A stretch of DNA of 61,918 nt from Burkholderia sp. SRS-W-2-2016 (GCF_001931485.1 NZ_MSDV01000072.1:1-61918); one strand, 5' to 3'. Numbered from the stretch's first letter, positions 8,841 to 20,400 are shown. Numbers and translations: made by a program. Notes: a model not told the origin generated them from the sequence alone.

Positions 8841-10241
8841 ATGTCTCAGAAATCGATCGATTTCGACGCGCTCGTCGACGCGCGCACCGGCCGGGTCGCA
8901 GCGTCGATCTATTCGGATCCCGAACTGTACGAACTGGAGCTGGAGCGCATCTTCGGCCGCTGCTGGCTGTTTCTCGCGCACGTCAGCCAGATTCCGAAAG
9001 CCGGCGACTACTTCAATACCTACATGGGCGAAGACCCGGTGATCGTCGTGCGTCAGAAAGACGGCTCGATCAAGGCGTTCCTGAATCAGTGCCGGCATCG
9101 CTCGATGCGCGTGAGCTACGCCGATTGCGGCAATACCCGCGCGTTCACGTGTCCGTATCACGGCTGGTCGTACGGCACCGACGGCGCGCTCGTCGATGTG
9201 CCGCTCGAAGCGCGCGCGTATCCGCAGGGGCTGTGCAAAAAGCAGCTGGGCTTGCAGGAAGTGACCCGCGTCGCCGAATACAAGGGGCTTATTTTCGGCA
9301 ACTGGGACGCGAGCGCGCCGGAGCTCGAAGCGTATATGGGCGATATCGCGTGGTATCTGGACGGCGTGCTCGATCGCCGGCCGGGCGGCACCGAGATCGT
9401 CGGCGGCGTGCATAAGTGGGTGATCGACTGCAACTGGAAGTTTCCGGCCGAGCAGTTCGCGAGCGATCAGTATCACGCGCTGTATTCGCATGCGTCGGCG
9501 GTGCAGGTGCTGGGTGCGAAGCAGGGCGACGCGGAGGGCGCGGCCGAAGGCGGCGACGGCGGCGACGCCGGCAAGGCGCTCGGCGCCGGCCAGACCGCGC
9601 GACCGGTGTGGGAGACCGCGAAGGACGCGCTGCAATACGGCCAGGCCGGCCACGGCAGCGGCTTTTTCTTCACCGAGAACCCGGACGCGAACGTGTGGGT
9701 CGACGGCGTCGTGTCGCAGTACTTCCGCGACACCTATCCGGAAGTCGAGGCGCGTCTGGGCAGCGTGCGCGCGCTGCGCCTCGCCGGCCACAACAACATG
9801 TTCCCGACGATGTCCTGGCTGAACGGCACCGCGACGCTGCGCGTCTGGCATCCGCGCGGGCCGAATCAGGTCGAGGTGTGGGCGTTCTGCATCGCCGACA
9901 AAGACGCGTCCGATGAGGTCAAGCAGGCGTTCGAGCGCAGCGCGACGCGCGCGTTCGGACCGGCCGGTTTTCTGGAGCAGGACGACTCGGAGAACTGGGT
10001 CGAAATCCAGAAGGTGCTGCGCGGCAAGCGCGCGCGCTCGACCAAGCTGATCGTCGAAATGGGTCTTGGCAACGAGAAAGTGCGCGACGACGGCATTCCT
10101 GGGATGACGAACTACATTTTTTCGGAGACCGCGGCGCGCGGCATGTATCGCCGCTGGGCCGATCTGCTCGCGTGCGACAGCTGGGACGAAGTGCTCGAGC
10201 GCACCCGCGCGTACGAACAGGAGGTGCTCAAGCATGACTGA
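8841..10241 (+). CDS. hcaE: Aromatic-ring-hydroxylating dioxygenase, alpha subunit (HcaE-like)
   Basis: A 466-residue large subunit of a Rieske non-haem iron dioxygenase, predicted to add O2 to phenylpropionate/cinnamate-type rings to give cis-dihydrodiols. Rieske ligands are Cys84-x-His86 and Cys104-xx-His107. The mononuclear iron site has Asp209, His212 and His217 in SDQYHALYSH. An Ala/Gly/Asp-rich stretch (about residues 227-247) follows the iron ligands and looks like an inserted flexible loop. It is first of five genes in the E. coli hca order. Substrate is inferred from synteny; a related biphenyl- or benzoate-like substrate cannot be excluded. Confidence 0.88.
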   Translation: MSQKSIDFDALVDARTGRVAASIYSDPELYELELERIFGRCWLFLAHVSQIPKAGDYFNTYMGEDPVIVVRQKDGSIKAFLNQCRHRSMRVSYADCGNTRAFTCPYHGWSYGTDGALVDVPLEARAYPQGLCKKQLGLQEVTRVAEYKGLIFGNWDASAPELEAYMGDIAWYLDGVLDRRPGGTEIVGGVHKWVIDCNWKFPAEQFASDQYHALYSHASAVQVLGAKQGDAEGAAEGGDGGDAGKALGAGQTARPVWETAKDALQYGQAGHGSGFFFTENPDANVWVDGVVSQYFRDTYPEVEARLGSVRALRLAGHNNMFPTMSWLNGTATLRVWHPRGPNQVEVWAFCIADKDASDEVKQAFERSATRAFGPAGFLEQDDSENWVEIQKVLRGKRARSTKLIVEMGLGNEKVRDDGIPGMTNYIFSETAARGMYRRWADLLACDSWDEVLERTRAYEQEVLKHD

Positions 10242-10776
10242 AGCCGCTTTGACGCGCACGGCCGCGGTGCCGCTGCAACTGCATCACGAGATCGAACAGT
10301 TCCTGTATCGCGAGGCCGAGTTGCTCGACGACTGGCGTTTTCGCGACTGGCTCGCATTGATGGCGGCAGACGTCCACTACTCGATGCGCACCACCGTCAA
10401 CGCGCAGACGCGCGACCGCCGCCGCAGCGTGCAGCCGCCGACCACGTGGATTTTCAACGACACGTACGCGCAACTGGAGCGCCGTATCGCGCGACTCGAA
10501 ACGGGGATGGCGTGGGCGGAGGAGCCGCCGTCGCGCACCCGCCACCTGGTGACCAACGTGGTGGTGAACGCCACTGATGAGGCCGACACCTTCGACGTGC
10601 GCCTGAACTACCTGCTGTACCGCTCGCAGAAAGAGCGCGACGAAACGATCTACGCGGGCAAACGCTGCGACCGCGTGCGTCGCGCTGACAACGCGGCCGG
10701 CTGGCAGATCTGCCGCCGCGAAATCACGCTCGATCAGGCCACTCTTAATTCACACAACCTCAGCGTACTTTTCTGA
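10234..10776 (+). CDS. hcaF: Aromatic-ring-hydroxylating dioxygenase, beta subunit
   Basis: A 180-residue small subunit with the typical family features: REAELLDDWRFRDWL near the N-terminus, then beta strands with RTTVNAQTRDRR, RTRHLVTNVVV and a C-terminal ITLDQATLNSHNLSVLF. It overlaps hcaE by 8 bases, which points to coupled translation and equal subunit supply. It has no redox centre and is structural in the alpha3beta3 enzyme. Confidence 0.9.
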   Translation: MTEAALTRTAAVPLQLHHEIEQFLYREAELLDDWRFRDWLALMAADVHYSMRTTVNAQTRDRRRSVQPPTTWIFNDTYAQLERRIARLETGMAWAEEPPSRTRHLVTNVVVNATDEADTFDVRLNYLLYRSQKERDETIYAGKRCDRVRRADNAAGWQICRREITLDQATLNSHNLSVLF

Positions 10777-10786
10777 AGCGAATCCC

Positions 10787-11110
10787 ATGACACGCATTCT
10801 CGTTTGCGCGGATAGCGCATTGCCCGATGGCGAGGCAATCAAGGTGGAAGGTCCCGGCGAAGCGGTCGCGGTGTTCCGTTCGAATGGTGAGCTGTACGCA
10901 TTGGCCGACCGTTGCAGTCATGGCAATGCGTCGATGTCCGAAGGGTACGTCGAGGACGACGGCACGGTCGAATGTCCGTTGCATGCGGCGCGCTTTTGCC
11001 TGAAGACCGGCGCGGCGCTGTGCCAGCCGGCCACCGAAGCGCTCAAGACCTTCCCGGTCGCGCTGCTCGACGGCCAGATTTACGTCGACGTGCCGGAGGC
11101 GGCGGCATGA
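10787..11110 (+). CDS. hcaC: Rieske-type ferredoxin of the dioxygenase system
   Basis: A 107-residue soluble Rieske [2Fe-2S] ferredoxin. The cluster ligands are CSHG (Cys43, His45) and CPLHAARF (Cys62, His65). It carries electrons from the reductase encoded by hcaD to the hcaE Rieske centre. It lies 10 bases after hcaF. Confidence 0.92.
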   Translation: MTRILVCADSALPDGEAIKVEGPGEAVAVFRSNGELYALADRCSHGNASMSEGYVEDDGTVECPLHAARFCLKTGAALCQPATEALKTFPVALLDGQIYVDVPEAAA

Positions 11111-11973
11111 GCGCGGCGGATACGACAAATACGCAAGCTGCGCAACACGCGGCGAGCGGCGCCGGCTGGCTGCAGGGCCAGGTCGCGCTGATCACCGGCG
11201 GCGGCTCGGGGCTCGGTCTCGCGCTGGTCGAGCGCTTCCTGCACGAAGGCTGCCGGGTCGGCGTGCTCGAACGCTCGGCGGAGAAAGTCGCGGCGTTGAA
11301 CGAGCGCTTCGGCGACGCCGTGGTCGCTGTGGAAGGCGACGTGCGCTCGCACGAAGACAACGCGCGCGCGGTCGACGCGACGCTCGCGCGCTTCGGCTCG
11401 CTCGATACCTTCGTCGGCAACGCGGCGATCTGGGACCACGCGGCCGGTCTCATGGACCTGCCGGCCGAACAACTGGCGAGCGGTTTCGACGAACTGTTCG
11501 CGATCAACGTGAAGGGCTATCTGCTCGGCGCGAAAGCCGCCGCGCCCGCGCTGCTCGACAGCGAGGGCAGCATGATCTTCACGCTGTCGAACTCGTCGTT
11601 CTATCCGGGCGGCGGCGGTCCGCTCTACACCGCGAGCAAGCATGCGGCGGTCGGCGTGATTCGTCAGCTCGCGTACGAACTCGCGCCGAAAGTGCGCGTG
11701 AACGGCGTCGGTCCGTGCGGAATGGCCAGCGATCTGCGCGGACCGGCCGCGCTCGGCCAGCAGGACAAACGCATCATGGATTCGCGCTCGCCCGATGCGA
11801 TCGCGAGCATCCTGCCGCTGCAGTTCTTCCCGGAACCGGCCGATTTCACCGGGCCTTACGTGATGCTCGCGTCACGCGCGAACAATCGCGTGCTGAGCGG
11901 CGTGATGATCAATGCCGATGCGGGGCTCGGCATTCGCGGCATCCGTCATGTGGCGGGCGGGCTGCATCTGTGA
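11107..11973 (+). CDS. hcaB: cis-Dihydrodiol dehydrogenase (HcaB-like, SDR family)
   Basis: A 288-residue short-chain dehydrogenase. Its ATG overlaps the hcaC stop (ATGA), which fixes the start. The NAD site ITGGGSGLG is near residues 32-40 and the catalytic YTASK near 178-182, with an upstream SNSS motif supplying the catalytic Ser. It should oxidise the dioxygenase product to the catechol (2,3-dihydroxyphenylpropionate if the substrate is phenylpropionate). No ring-cleavage (mhp-like) genes are in the window. Confidence 0.88.
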   Translation: MSAADTTNTQAAQHAASGAGWLQGQVALITGGGSGLGLALVERFLHEGCRVGVLERSAEKVAALNERFGDAVVAVEGDVRSHEDNARAVDATLARFGSLDTFVGNAAIWDHAAGLMDLPAEQLASGFDELFAINVKGYLLGAKAAAPALLDSEGSMIFTLSNSSFYPGGGGPLYTASKHAAVGVIRQLAYELAPKVRVNGVGPCGMASDLRGPAALGQQDKRIMDSRSPDAIASILPLQFFPEPADFTGPYVMLASRANNRVLSGVMINADAGLGIRGIRHVAGGLHL

Positions 11974-12034
11974 TGTGTGCTCGCATCGGTCTTGCCTCGG
12001 TTTGGATAGCGGTTTGAATTAGCAGGTTGAATCG

Positions 12035-13261
12035 ATGAATCGTTCTACTTATGTAATTGTTGGCGCGGGCCAGGCCGGCGCGAACGCCGCGGCCGAATTG
12101 CGGCGCCAGGGTTTCGACGGCGACGTGCTGCTGATCGGCGATGAAGCGCATGCGCCGTATGAGCGGCCGCCGTTGTCGAAGGGGATGCTGCTGGAGCCGG
12201 AGCAAACGCGCTGCGCGGTGCACGCGGACGGCTTCTACGACGAGCAGCGCATCGCATTGCGGCTCGGCGTGCCGGTGGTCGCGCTCGATCGCGCCGCGCG
12301 CACGCTGACGTTGGCCAATCGCGACACGATCGCCTACGACAAGCTGCTGCTGTGCACCGGCGCGCGGGCGCGGCGACTGCCGCTGCTCGACGCGCTGAAG
12401 ACGAATGTGCATACGCTGCGCACGCTCGACGACGCAAGCCGGCTCGCGAGCGAGTTGCAACCGGGCCGGCGGATCGTGCTGGTCGGCGCGGGCGTGATCG
12501 GTCTGGAACTGGCGTCGAGCGCGCTCGAACTCGGCGCGCAAGTAACGGTGATCGAAGCCGCGGGCTCGGCGCTCGGACGTTGCGCGCCGCCGCTGTTGAG
12601 CGAGTTTCTGTGCGACGTGCATCGCTCGCGCGGCGTGAGTTTTTATTTCGGCGCGACGCTGGTGGACGCAATCCGCGAGGCCAGCGAGATCGTGCTGAGC
12701 TTGCTGGACGGCACACGCATCGCGGCCGATGCGGTGATCTACGGAATCGGCGCGCAACCCGACACCGCGCTCGCGCAAGCGGCGGGCCTTGCGATCGATA
12801 ACGGCATCGCAATCGATGCCAACTACCGCACGTCGGATCCGCACATCTACGCGGCCGGCGACGTCGCGAGCCGGCAACACGCGGCGAGCGGCATCTATCG
12901 ACGTCTCGAAACATGGGAGAACGCGCAGAAGCAGGGGATCGGCGCCGCGCGTGCGATGCTCGGCGTCGCCGGCGAAGCCGACGCCGCGCCGTGGTTCTGG
13001 ACCGATCAGTGCGGCCTGAACGTGCAGTTCGCCGGCGACATGGCCGCGCCGCACTGGCTCGTACGCGGCCAGCTCGACGGCTCGCCGTGCGTGCTGCTGG
13101 GGCTCGACGAACACGGCGCGCTGAGCGGCGCGATCACGATCAACCTCGGTCGCGAGATGCGCAGCGCGCGGCAACTGGTCGAACGGCGCGCGAAGTTTGC
13201 GCGCGACGTGTGGCTCGATGCGGGTCGTAGCTTGCGGGAACTCGCGAAGCAGGTGCGGTAA
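12035..13261 (+). CDS. hcaD: Ferredoxin--NAD+ reductase of the dioxygenase system
   Basis: A 408-residue FAD/NAD oxidoreductase. The FAD site is VIVGAGQAGANAA at residues 6-18, followed by PYERPPLSKGMLL. The NAD site is VLVGAGVIGLELASSALE near 148-165, and a second FAD-contact region is IYAAGDVA near 272. It starts about 60 nt after hcaB, at the end of the operon as in E. coli. It feeds electrons from NADH to HcaC. Confidence 0.92.
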   Translation: MNRSTYVIVGAGQAGANAAAELRRQGFDGDVLLIGDEAHAPYERPPLSKGMLLEPEQTRCAVHADGFYDEQRIALRLGVPVVALDRAARTLTLANRDTIAYDKLLLCTGARARRLPLLDALKTNVHTLRTLDDASRLASELQPGRRIVLVGAGVIGLELASSALELGAQVTVIEAAGSALGRCAPPLLSEFLCDVHRSRGVSFYFGATLVDAIREASEIVLSLLDGTRIAADAVIYGIGAQPDTALAQAAGLAIDNGIAIDANYRTSDPHIYAAGDVASRQHAASGIYRRLETWENAQKQGIGAARAMLGVAGEADAAPWFWTDQCGLNVQFAGDMAAPHWLVRGQLDGSPCVLLGLDEHGALSGAITINLGREMRSARQLVERRAKFARDVWLDAGRSLRELAKQVR

Positions 13262-13311
13262 ACCGGTGCTCGGATCGGCAGCGCTCGCGCCACGCGGGGT
13301 GCCGCCGCCGC

Positions 13312-13623
13312 TCAGCGGCCTGTCGTTTGCAACAGATCGCGCGCGCTGCTCAGCATGCCGTTGGCGATCTTGCCCGCATCGATCCGGTAGCTGCCGTCGC
13401 GCAGCGCGGCCTTGATCGACTCGACCGCCGCCGTATCGATATCGGATTCGCTCGACGTGCGCAGCGACGACGTCGACGACAGATCCACCGTCTGGGTTTG
13501 CGCGCCGGCCGCGTTCACTGGCGGCACCGCGCCGGCGCCGCTGTTCTCATCGCCGGGGTTCGTCGCGCGTGGTGCGCCGTTCTGCAAAACCGCGTACGTG
13601 TTGTTGCCGGATTCGATCTTCAT
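13312..13623 (-). CDS. flgM: FlgM-like anti-sigma-28 factor
   Basis: A 103-residue protein starting MKIESGNNTY. The C-terminal half carries the FlgM pattern (VDLSSTS, then VESIKAALRDGSYRIDAGKIANGML), the part that binds the flagellar sigma factor FliA. A purine-rich AGGTGAGGAA lies just upstream of the ATG at 13623. No other flagellar gene is nearby: flgM usually sits beside flgA/flgN, so this is an orphan or second copy. The same frame stays open upstream to 14115, but the FlgM-like part begins cleanly at its own ATG. Confidence 0.75.
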   Translation of the reverse strand: MKIESGNNTYAVLQNGAPRATNPGDENSGAGAVPPVNAAGAQTQTVDLSSTSSLRTSSESDIDTAAVESIKAALRDGSYRIDAGKIANGMLSSARDLLQTTGR

Positions 13624-13829
13624 CGCTCTGTTCCTCACCTGTTGACTGCTTAACGGTCGGGTCGCTGAAATCTTCACCGTGGCGGCGGCGCCGTCCGCGG
13701 GTCCGCGCTGCGGCGAAACCCGCAAAGCCTTGCCGGACGGGCTTGCCGGCGATTTGCAACAAAGTGAAACAGAGTGTAAGGATTGCCGTGCGAGGCGGCG
13801 CGCCGCGCCGCGCGCTGCGGCCCAACGCT

Positions 13830-14115
13830 CAGTCGTAAGAACGCGCGTCCCGGCGCCGCCCCCACACCCCCGCCGCGATCCCAGCAGACACTGACGCAAC
13901 GCGAGCAGCAGCGTCGTGCCGAGCAGCAGCGTCGCGATCGGGAACGTGCCGGCGGTATTGAGCGCGATTTCCTGCGGCCGCTCGCTGAGCAGTTGTAGCC
14001 GGCGCCGGGTCATCCGCGTGCCGAGCGTCTGCAGTTCGCTCTTCAGCATGCGCTCCGCGTCGGGCAACAGAATCGTTTCCTCGCCGTTCTGATTATTTTC
14101 AGCCCCGTATTGCAT
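13830..14115 (-). CDS. Hypothetical membrane-anchored fragment upstream of flgM
   Basis: From an ATG at 14115 the minus strand codes for about 95 residues with host-like codon bias. The head contains ERMLKSELQTLGTRMTRRRLQLL, followed by a hydrophobic helix (FPIATLLLGTTLLLALRQ). After the helix the sequence turns into Gly/Arg-rich, less gene-like codons but remains open in frame into flgM. I read this as a small or truncated membrane protein gene rather than a true fusion. Function unknown; end coordinate approximate. Confidence 0.3.
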
Positions 14116-14146
14116 CCCAAACTACCTGGTACTGGAGATCTGAGAA

Positions 14147-14323
14147 ATGAAACGCACCGACGCATATTGGAACGGCTATCGCGGGTTTGGAGACGGCGTT
14201 CTGCAGAAGCAAAATCCGAACGCCGAGAACACCTTCGGGATCGCGCTATCGAACTCCCCCACTTCTCCCGGCCGGACACTCACTACGTCAGCTCGATGGA
14301 TACCTGACCACTCATTTCGGTGA
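14147..14323 (+). CDS. Small hypothetical protein (58 aa)
   Basis: An ATG at 14147 follows GGAG by nine bases. The first 35 codons (MKRTDAYWNGYRGFGDGV, then QKQNPNAENTF) use host-like GC-ending codons, and the last 20 look random, as if the 3' end was lost. The AYWNGYRGF...NP pattern faintly recalls small ribosome-modulation-type proteins, but I would not name it. It is divergent from flgM and upstream of cdiA. Confidence 0.35.
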   Translation: MKRTDAYWNGYRGFGDGVLQKQNPNAENTFGIALSNSPTSPGRTLTTSARWIPDHSFR

Positions 14324-14345
14324 TATTAAAAAAGCAAATCTGTCT

Positions 14346-14361
14346 TTCGGATAAATCCGAA
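14346..14361. promoter_or_regulatory. 16-bp palindrome upstream of cdiA
   Basis: TTCGGAT-AA-ATCCGAA is a perfect 7-bp inverted repeat about 107 nt before the cdiA start, in an AT-rich stretch (14324-14467) that is the only candidate promoter region for the CDI locus. A TTGACA hexamer occurs at 14392, but TAAAAT at 14411 is only 13 nt away, so I do not call a promoter. The palindrome is a candidate operator. Confidence 0.4.
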
Positions 14362-14467
14362 TTGGATATTCCCCTTATTAACTTTCAGGAATTGACATTG
14401 GTTAACTCCATAAAATCTCGCTTCTGCGATAACTTTCGCCCCGGTAAAAGAATAATCGCTACAGAAA

Positions 14468-17400
14468 ATGAATACGAAGATGTTTCGGCTGGTCTACAGC
14501 CGATGCCGGGGTATGCTCGTTGCAGTCGCCGAGACCGCAAGCGCTGCACGCAAAGACAATGCAGGCGAGACCACTGTCTCTTCAGCGCCCTCCCTCTCGC
14601 TGTTTTCAATGCGGCTGGCGGCCTTTGCCGCGCTGCTGACGTTCGGCGTCGTGCCATCGCTCGTTGAAGCACAGGTGGTCGGTGGCGGTGCGCACGCGCC
14701 GAATGTCATCAGTACCGCCGACGGGGTGCCCCAGGTCAACATCAACACCCCTAGCGGTGCGGGTGTGTCGGTGAATACGTATTCGCAGTTCGACGTTCAG
14801 AAGCCCGGCGCCATCCTGAACAATTCCCCGACCATCGTGCAGACGCAGCAGGCGGGCATGATCAACGGCAATTCGAATCTCGCGCCAGGCCAGTCCGCGC
14901 GGATCATCCTCAACCAGGTCAACAGCAATTCGCCCAGTCAGCTGCGCGGCTTCATCGAGGTGGCCGGGAACAAGGCCGAAGTCGTCGTCGCAAACGGCTC
15001 GGGCATCGTCGTCGATGGCGGCGGCTTCATCAATACCACGCGCGGCATTCTCACCACCGGGACGCCGATGCTCGATGCGGCCGGCAACCTGACCGGATTT
15101 AATGTAACGGGCGGCGCAATCTCGGTGCAGGGAGAAGGTTTCGACGCATCGGATATCGATCAGGTGGACCTGATTTCCCGGGCGGTACAGGCCAACGCAA
15201 AGATTTACGCCAATACCCTGAACGTCGTCACCGGCGCAAACCAGGTGAATCACGATACGCTGGCCGCGACGCCTGTCGCAGGCAATGGCGCGGCGCCGGG
15301 CGTGTCGATCGATGTGAGCCAGCTGGGCGGTATGTACGCGAACCGTATCGTCCTGGTAGGCAACGAGTATGGCGTCGGGGTCGCGAATGCCGGCACGATC
15401 GCCGCTCAGGCCGGTGACCTTACGCTGACGACTTCAGGCCAGCTCGTCCAGTCGGGCAGGATGACCGCAAGCGGCAATCTGGGTATCAACGCAGCAGGCG
15501 TGGCGAACACCGGCACCGTCTACGCGCAGCAGAATGCCGTTGTCCGCGCAGCCGGCGCGCTGACCAATAGCGGTACGCTGGCGGCGCAACAGGATACGAC
15601 GGTCAACGCCGGGTCCATCAGTTCGACCGGCGCGCTCGGCGCAGGGGTGAGCGGTGACGGCACGGTGGGCAATGGCGGCGAGCTGTCGCTATCGGCTTCT
15701 GGCCAGCTCAATGCCACCGGCCTGAACGTGGCGGGTGGCAATGCCACGCTGCAGGGCAGCGACGTCACACTGGCGGGCAGCCAGAGCGCTGCGAATGGCG
15801 CGCTCAATGTTTCCGCCGTACAAACGCTCGACACCAGTGCGGCGACACTCAACGCGTCGCAGCTATCGCTGGCGGCTGCGAACCTCATCAATCGCGGCGG
15901 CACGCTCACGCAGACCGGCACCGGGCCGACCACCGTCAATGTATCCGGCACGTTCGACAACACGAACGGATCGCTGGCGACCAACAGTGCCAGTCTCACG
16001 CTCACACCCGCCGCGCTGATCAATGACGGCGGCAGTATTACCGATTCCGGCACCGGCGCGCTGTCCATTACCACCGGTTCGCTATCGAACAACGGCGGCA
16101 CCATCGCCACGAATGGGGCGCTGGATGTTCACAGCGGCGCGGTATCGAACCGGGGAGGGACGCTGGCCGGGCAATCGTCCGCGGCGTTGCAGGTGGCCTC
16201 GCTCGATAACAGCGCAGGCGGCTATGTCGGCGCACGCGACGTAGCGATAACCGGCACGGGCACGCTCAACAACGCGGGCGGCGTGGTGCAGGCTGACGAC
16301 GTCCTTGACGTGTCAGCGCAGAGCATTGCGAACGATGGCGGCACACTCGCGAACGGCGGCACCGGGGCTACGACAGTAAGCGCCAGCGGCGCGCTCACGA
16401 ACACCGGCAACGGACTGATTGGGGGCAACGGTGGTGTGTCCGTCGCGGCAGGCAGCATCAACAATGCGGGCGGCACGGTCACCGCATCCGGTGCGACAAC
16501 CGTCCAGTCCGGCAACTCGCTCGACAATTCAACGGGTCTGATCCAGGGCAGCGGCAGTGTATCGGTGCAGGCATCCGGCGCGCTCGTCAATACCGGCGGC
16601 CAGATCGAATCCGACGGCGCGGCTACGGCATTGCAGGTGTCGGGCGCATCGGTGGACAACACGAACGGCCGTATCGCCAATGTCGGCACGGGTGCGACGA
16701 CCGTTAGCGCGGCGAATATCACGAACGCCAACACGGGCGGCGTGAGCGGCGCGGGCACCATCGGCGGCAACGGCGACGTGACCGTGAAGGCGCAGACGCT
16801 GTCGAACACGGACGGCGCGCAGATCGTGTCAGGCCACGACCTGACGCTGAACGAGACGGTCAATAACACTGGCGGCACGCTCTCGGGCGCGAATAACCTG
16901 ACGCTCGACCAGACGGGCGCGACGGTCGTGAACCGGAACGGTTCGATCCACGCCAACGGTGGGCTCGGTCTGAACGTGGCGGCGCTCGACAACACGTCGG
17001 GACGGATAGGTAATGACAACGGCAGCGGCGGCAGCGTCGCCATCACGGCCGGCACCCTGGCAAACCAGGGTGGTGCGATCGGCAGCGATGAAGACCTGAG
17101 CGTCACGACGAACCAGCTGAGCGGCGACGGCCGCATCGTGGCGGGCCGTGACGGCACAGTGACTATCAATGGCGACTACACGCTCGACAGCGCCAATCTG
17201 ATCCAGGCGAATCACGATCTGGGCTTCACGGTCGCGGGCAACTTTACCAATCAGGGCACCCTGGGCGCGGTCAATGCGCTGACGGTCAACGCGGCCAATG
17301 TGGACAATCAGGCGGGCGCCGACCTCAATTCGTCCAGCACGACCGTGAACGCGGCAAACGCGATCACCAACGAAGGCCGCATCGAAGGCGATACCGTCAC

Positions 17401-20400
17401 GACGAACAGCGCCACGCTGACCAACACCGCCACCATCATCGGTAACACGGTCACGCTCAACGGCAGTCAGGCGATTGTCAACGCGGGCGCAGCAGCGATC
17501 ATCGCGGCGGCGTCCGACGTGAATCTGTATTCGGGCGGCGATATCTCGAACACCGGCGGCGCCAATATCTTCAGCCTCGGCGATATCAACATCGCCGCCG
17601 ACGCCACACGCGACGCGAACGGTCTGCTGGCCAACCGCAGCCAGTCGGTCACGAACGACCAGTCCACCATCGAGGCGCAGGGCAACATCGAAGTCGCCAC
17701 GCAGACGCTGACCAACTCGCGGCCCGCGCCGACGGTTGAGACCGTGACGACCGATGTCGAATCGGTTCACCAGACCAAGCGCAGCAAGTACATGGCCTGT
17801 ACGCCGAGCAATGGCGACGGGAATGCGGGCTGTGGTGATGCGGTGTGGTCGGGGCCCTACAAGACGCCGCTCACGGCGACCTACGCCGCTTCGGACGTCG
17901 TTTCGGAAACCTCCGGGCCGAACGCAACCGACCGCGCGCTCGTCGTGAACGCGAACGGTGTCCAGCAGACGATCTGGTACAACACGGCCACGACGAATTC
18001 CGACGGCTCGGTCACGGTGACCTACTGGGACGCCTACGACCCGAACATCAACTACGATCCCGCGACCGAATATCCGGTGCGCAGCGATGGACACAATGGC
18101 TACCAGCGCGTGGAGATTGCGCGCGATACGACAACGACCACGCAGCAGGACCAGATCGCCGGCCCGCAGGCGCAGCAGGGTCAGCTGCTTGCAGGCGGCA
18201 ACCTGACGCTCGCGAATGTCGGCACGCTGAACAACGTGCATAGCGCGATCGCCGCGGGAGGGTCGATCCAGATCGGCGCGAGCCAGCAGGACGGCGAAAT
18301 CGGCAACGGAACCGGCAACTACGGCGGCACCACGGTCAACAACATCGGCCAGACGCTGTACCAGTACCAGCGCCAGGACATCGTGTCGACCTACGCATGG
18401 AACGAGAACATCACCCAGGACGTGGGGACGGTACCCGAGCCGTCGATCGTGCTGGCGCCTGTCGCGATTGGCGGTACCGGCGGCACCATCATTGCAAATA
18501 ACGCGGTCCAGATCGTCGGCACCGACATCAACAATACGAATGTCGCGGCCGCGAGCTCGGCGACGGGCGCAACGGGCGGTACGCTCGGCGCGAACCAGGC
18601 TCTGGCTGGCCAGCAGGTCAAGGCCCCACAAACGGTCGCGAGCGGCACTGGCGCGCTGAACATCACGCTGCCTTCGAGCGGCCTGTACAGCTATCAGAGC
18701 GCACCCGGCGCGGCTTATCTGGTCGTGACCGATCCGCGGCTGACGAGCTATACGAGCTTTATCTCCAGCGACTACATGCTGCAGCAGCTGGGGCTGAATC
18801 CGCAGAGCGTCGAGAAGCGCCTCGGCGACGGCATGTACGAAGAACAGCTGATCCGCGAGCAGATCACACAGTTGACAGGCCGCGTGTATCTCCAGGGTTA
18901 TACGAACAACCTGGACGAGTACACCGCGCTCATGACGAACGGTGTGAACGTCGCGCAGCAGTTCGGGCTTGAACCTGGTATTGCGCTGACGGCCGCGCAG
19001 ATGGATGCGCTGACCAGCGATATCGTCTGGCTGGTGAGCCAGACCGTGACCCTACCGGACGGCACGACCCAGCAGGTGCTCGCACCGGTCGTGTATCTCG
19101 CGCAGACCCATGCGAACGACCTGCAAGCGACCGGCGCGCTGATTTCCGCCGATGACGTGGAGATTCACGCGACGGGCAGCGCGACGAACAGCGGCGTGAT
19201 CAAGGGCGGTACGCAGACGGTGGTGAGCGCGACGGACATCCTGAACCGCGGCGGCACCATCGGCAGCAGCGGTACGGACGGAACCACGGTCGTTTCCGCG
19301 ACCAACGACGTGGTGAACGCGTCCGGCATGATCAGCGGCAATCGCGTGGCGGTGCTGGCCGGTCACGATATCGTCAATACGACACTGGTCGATACGGGCG
19401 GCGTGAGTTCGGCGGCCGGCAACGGCAAGGTCAGCCAGACGCTGCTCGGTGCGCAGGGCACGATTGCATCGACCGGCGACATGGTGATTGCAGCGGGCAA
19501 TGACCTGACCGTGCGCGGCGCGAATATCAGCGCGGGCGGTGACGCGCAGATCACCGCCGGTCATGACATCACGGTTGATGCGGTGCAGTCCACCACGTCG
19601 CAATCGCTGGCGCAGAACGACCAGCATCATTGGGAAGAGAGCACTGTCCTCAACCAGACCAGCGCGATCTCCGCGGGTGGCGGTCTGGCGATACAGAGCG
19701 GCAACGACGCAACGTTCAGGGGCGCGACGGTGACGGCCGGCGGTGATATGGCGGTTGTTGCGGGCGGTGACCTGACGGCGACCACGGTCACCGATACCGC
19801 GAAATACGACAACGTCGCTGCCGATAGCAAAACCCGCAAGGAAGTCGATCACACGTACGACGAGCGGGCCGTGGGGACGAGCTTTACGGCGGGTGGTGAT
19901 GCGACGCTTGGGGCGGTCAGCGGGGATGTCGACAAGGGCAATGTGACGCTGACCGGCTCGACACTCTTGGCCGGCACGGGAGCAGCGACCATCGCCGCAA
20001 GCGGCGACGTCACGCTGAACGAAGCCCGCGAGCAGCATGACAGCTACGTGTCGACCGAATCGAAGCGCGGCAGCGTGTTTCACGGATCGACCACGGACAC
20101 GGTGCAGAGCACGCAGGCCAATATCGGCGTGGCAAGTACCGTGTCAGGCGATACCGTGAACATCAATGCGGGCAAGGACCTGACCGTGAAGGGCTCGACG
20201 GTCGCGGGCACGAACGACGTGAATCTCGCCGCTGCTGGCAACGTCAACATTACGACGTCGCAGGATACGCAGAGTACGTCCACGTACTACCAGAAACACG
20301 AGTCGGGATTCGGTACAAGCGGCGGAATCGCTATCTCGGTTGGCAGCAAGACGCAGACCGATACCATTAATACGTCGCAGGTGACGAACACGGGCAGCAC

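Noticed and set aside
13312..14115. A single 267-residue protein fusing a membrane helix to FlgM.
   Set aside because: The FlgM-like part has its own ATG and purine-rich site, and the middle of the long frame (Gly/Arg-rich) lacks host codon bias.
14392..14416. TTGACA plus TAAAAT as the cdiA promoter.
   Set aside because: Spacing is only 13 bases, too short for a sigma-70 promoter.
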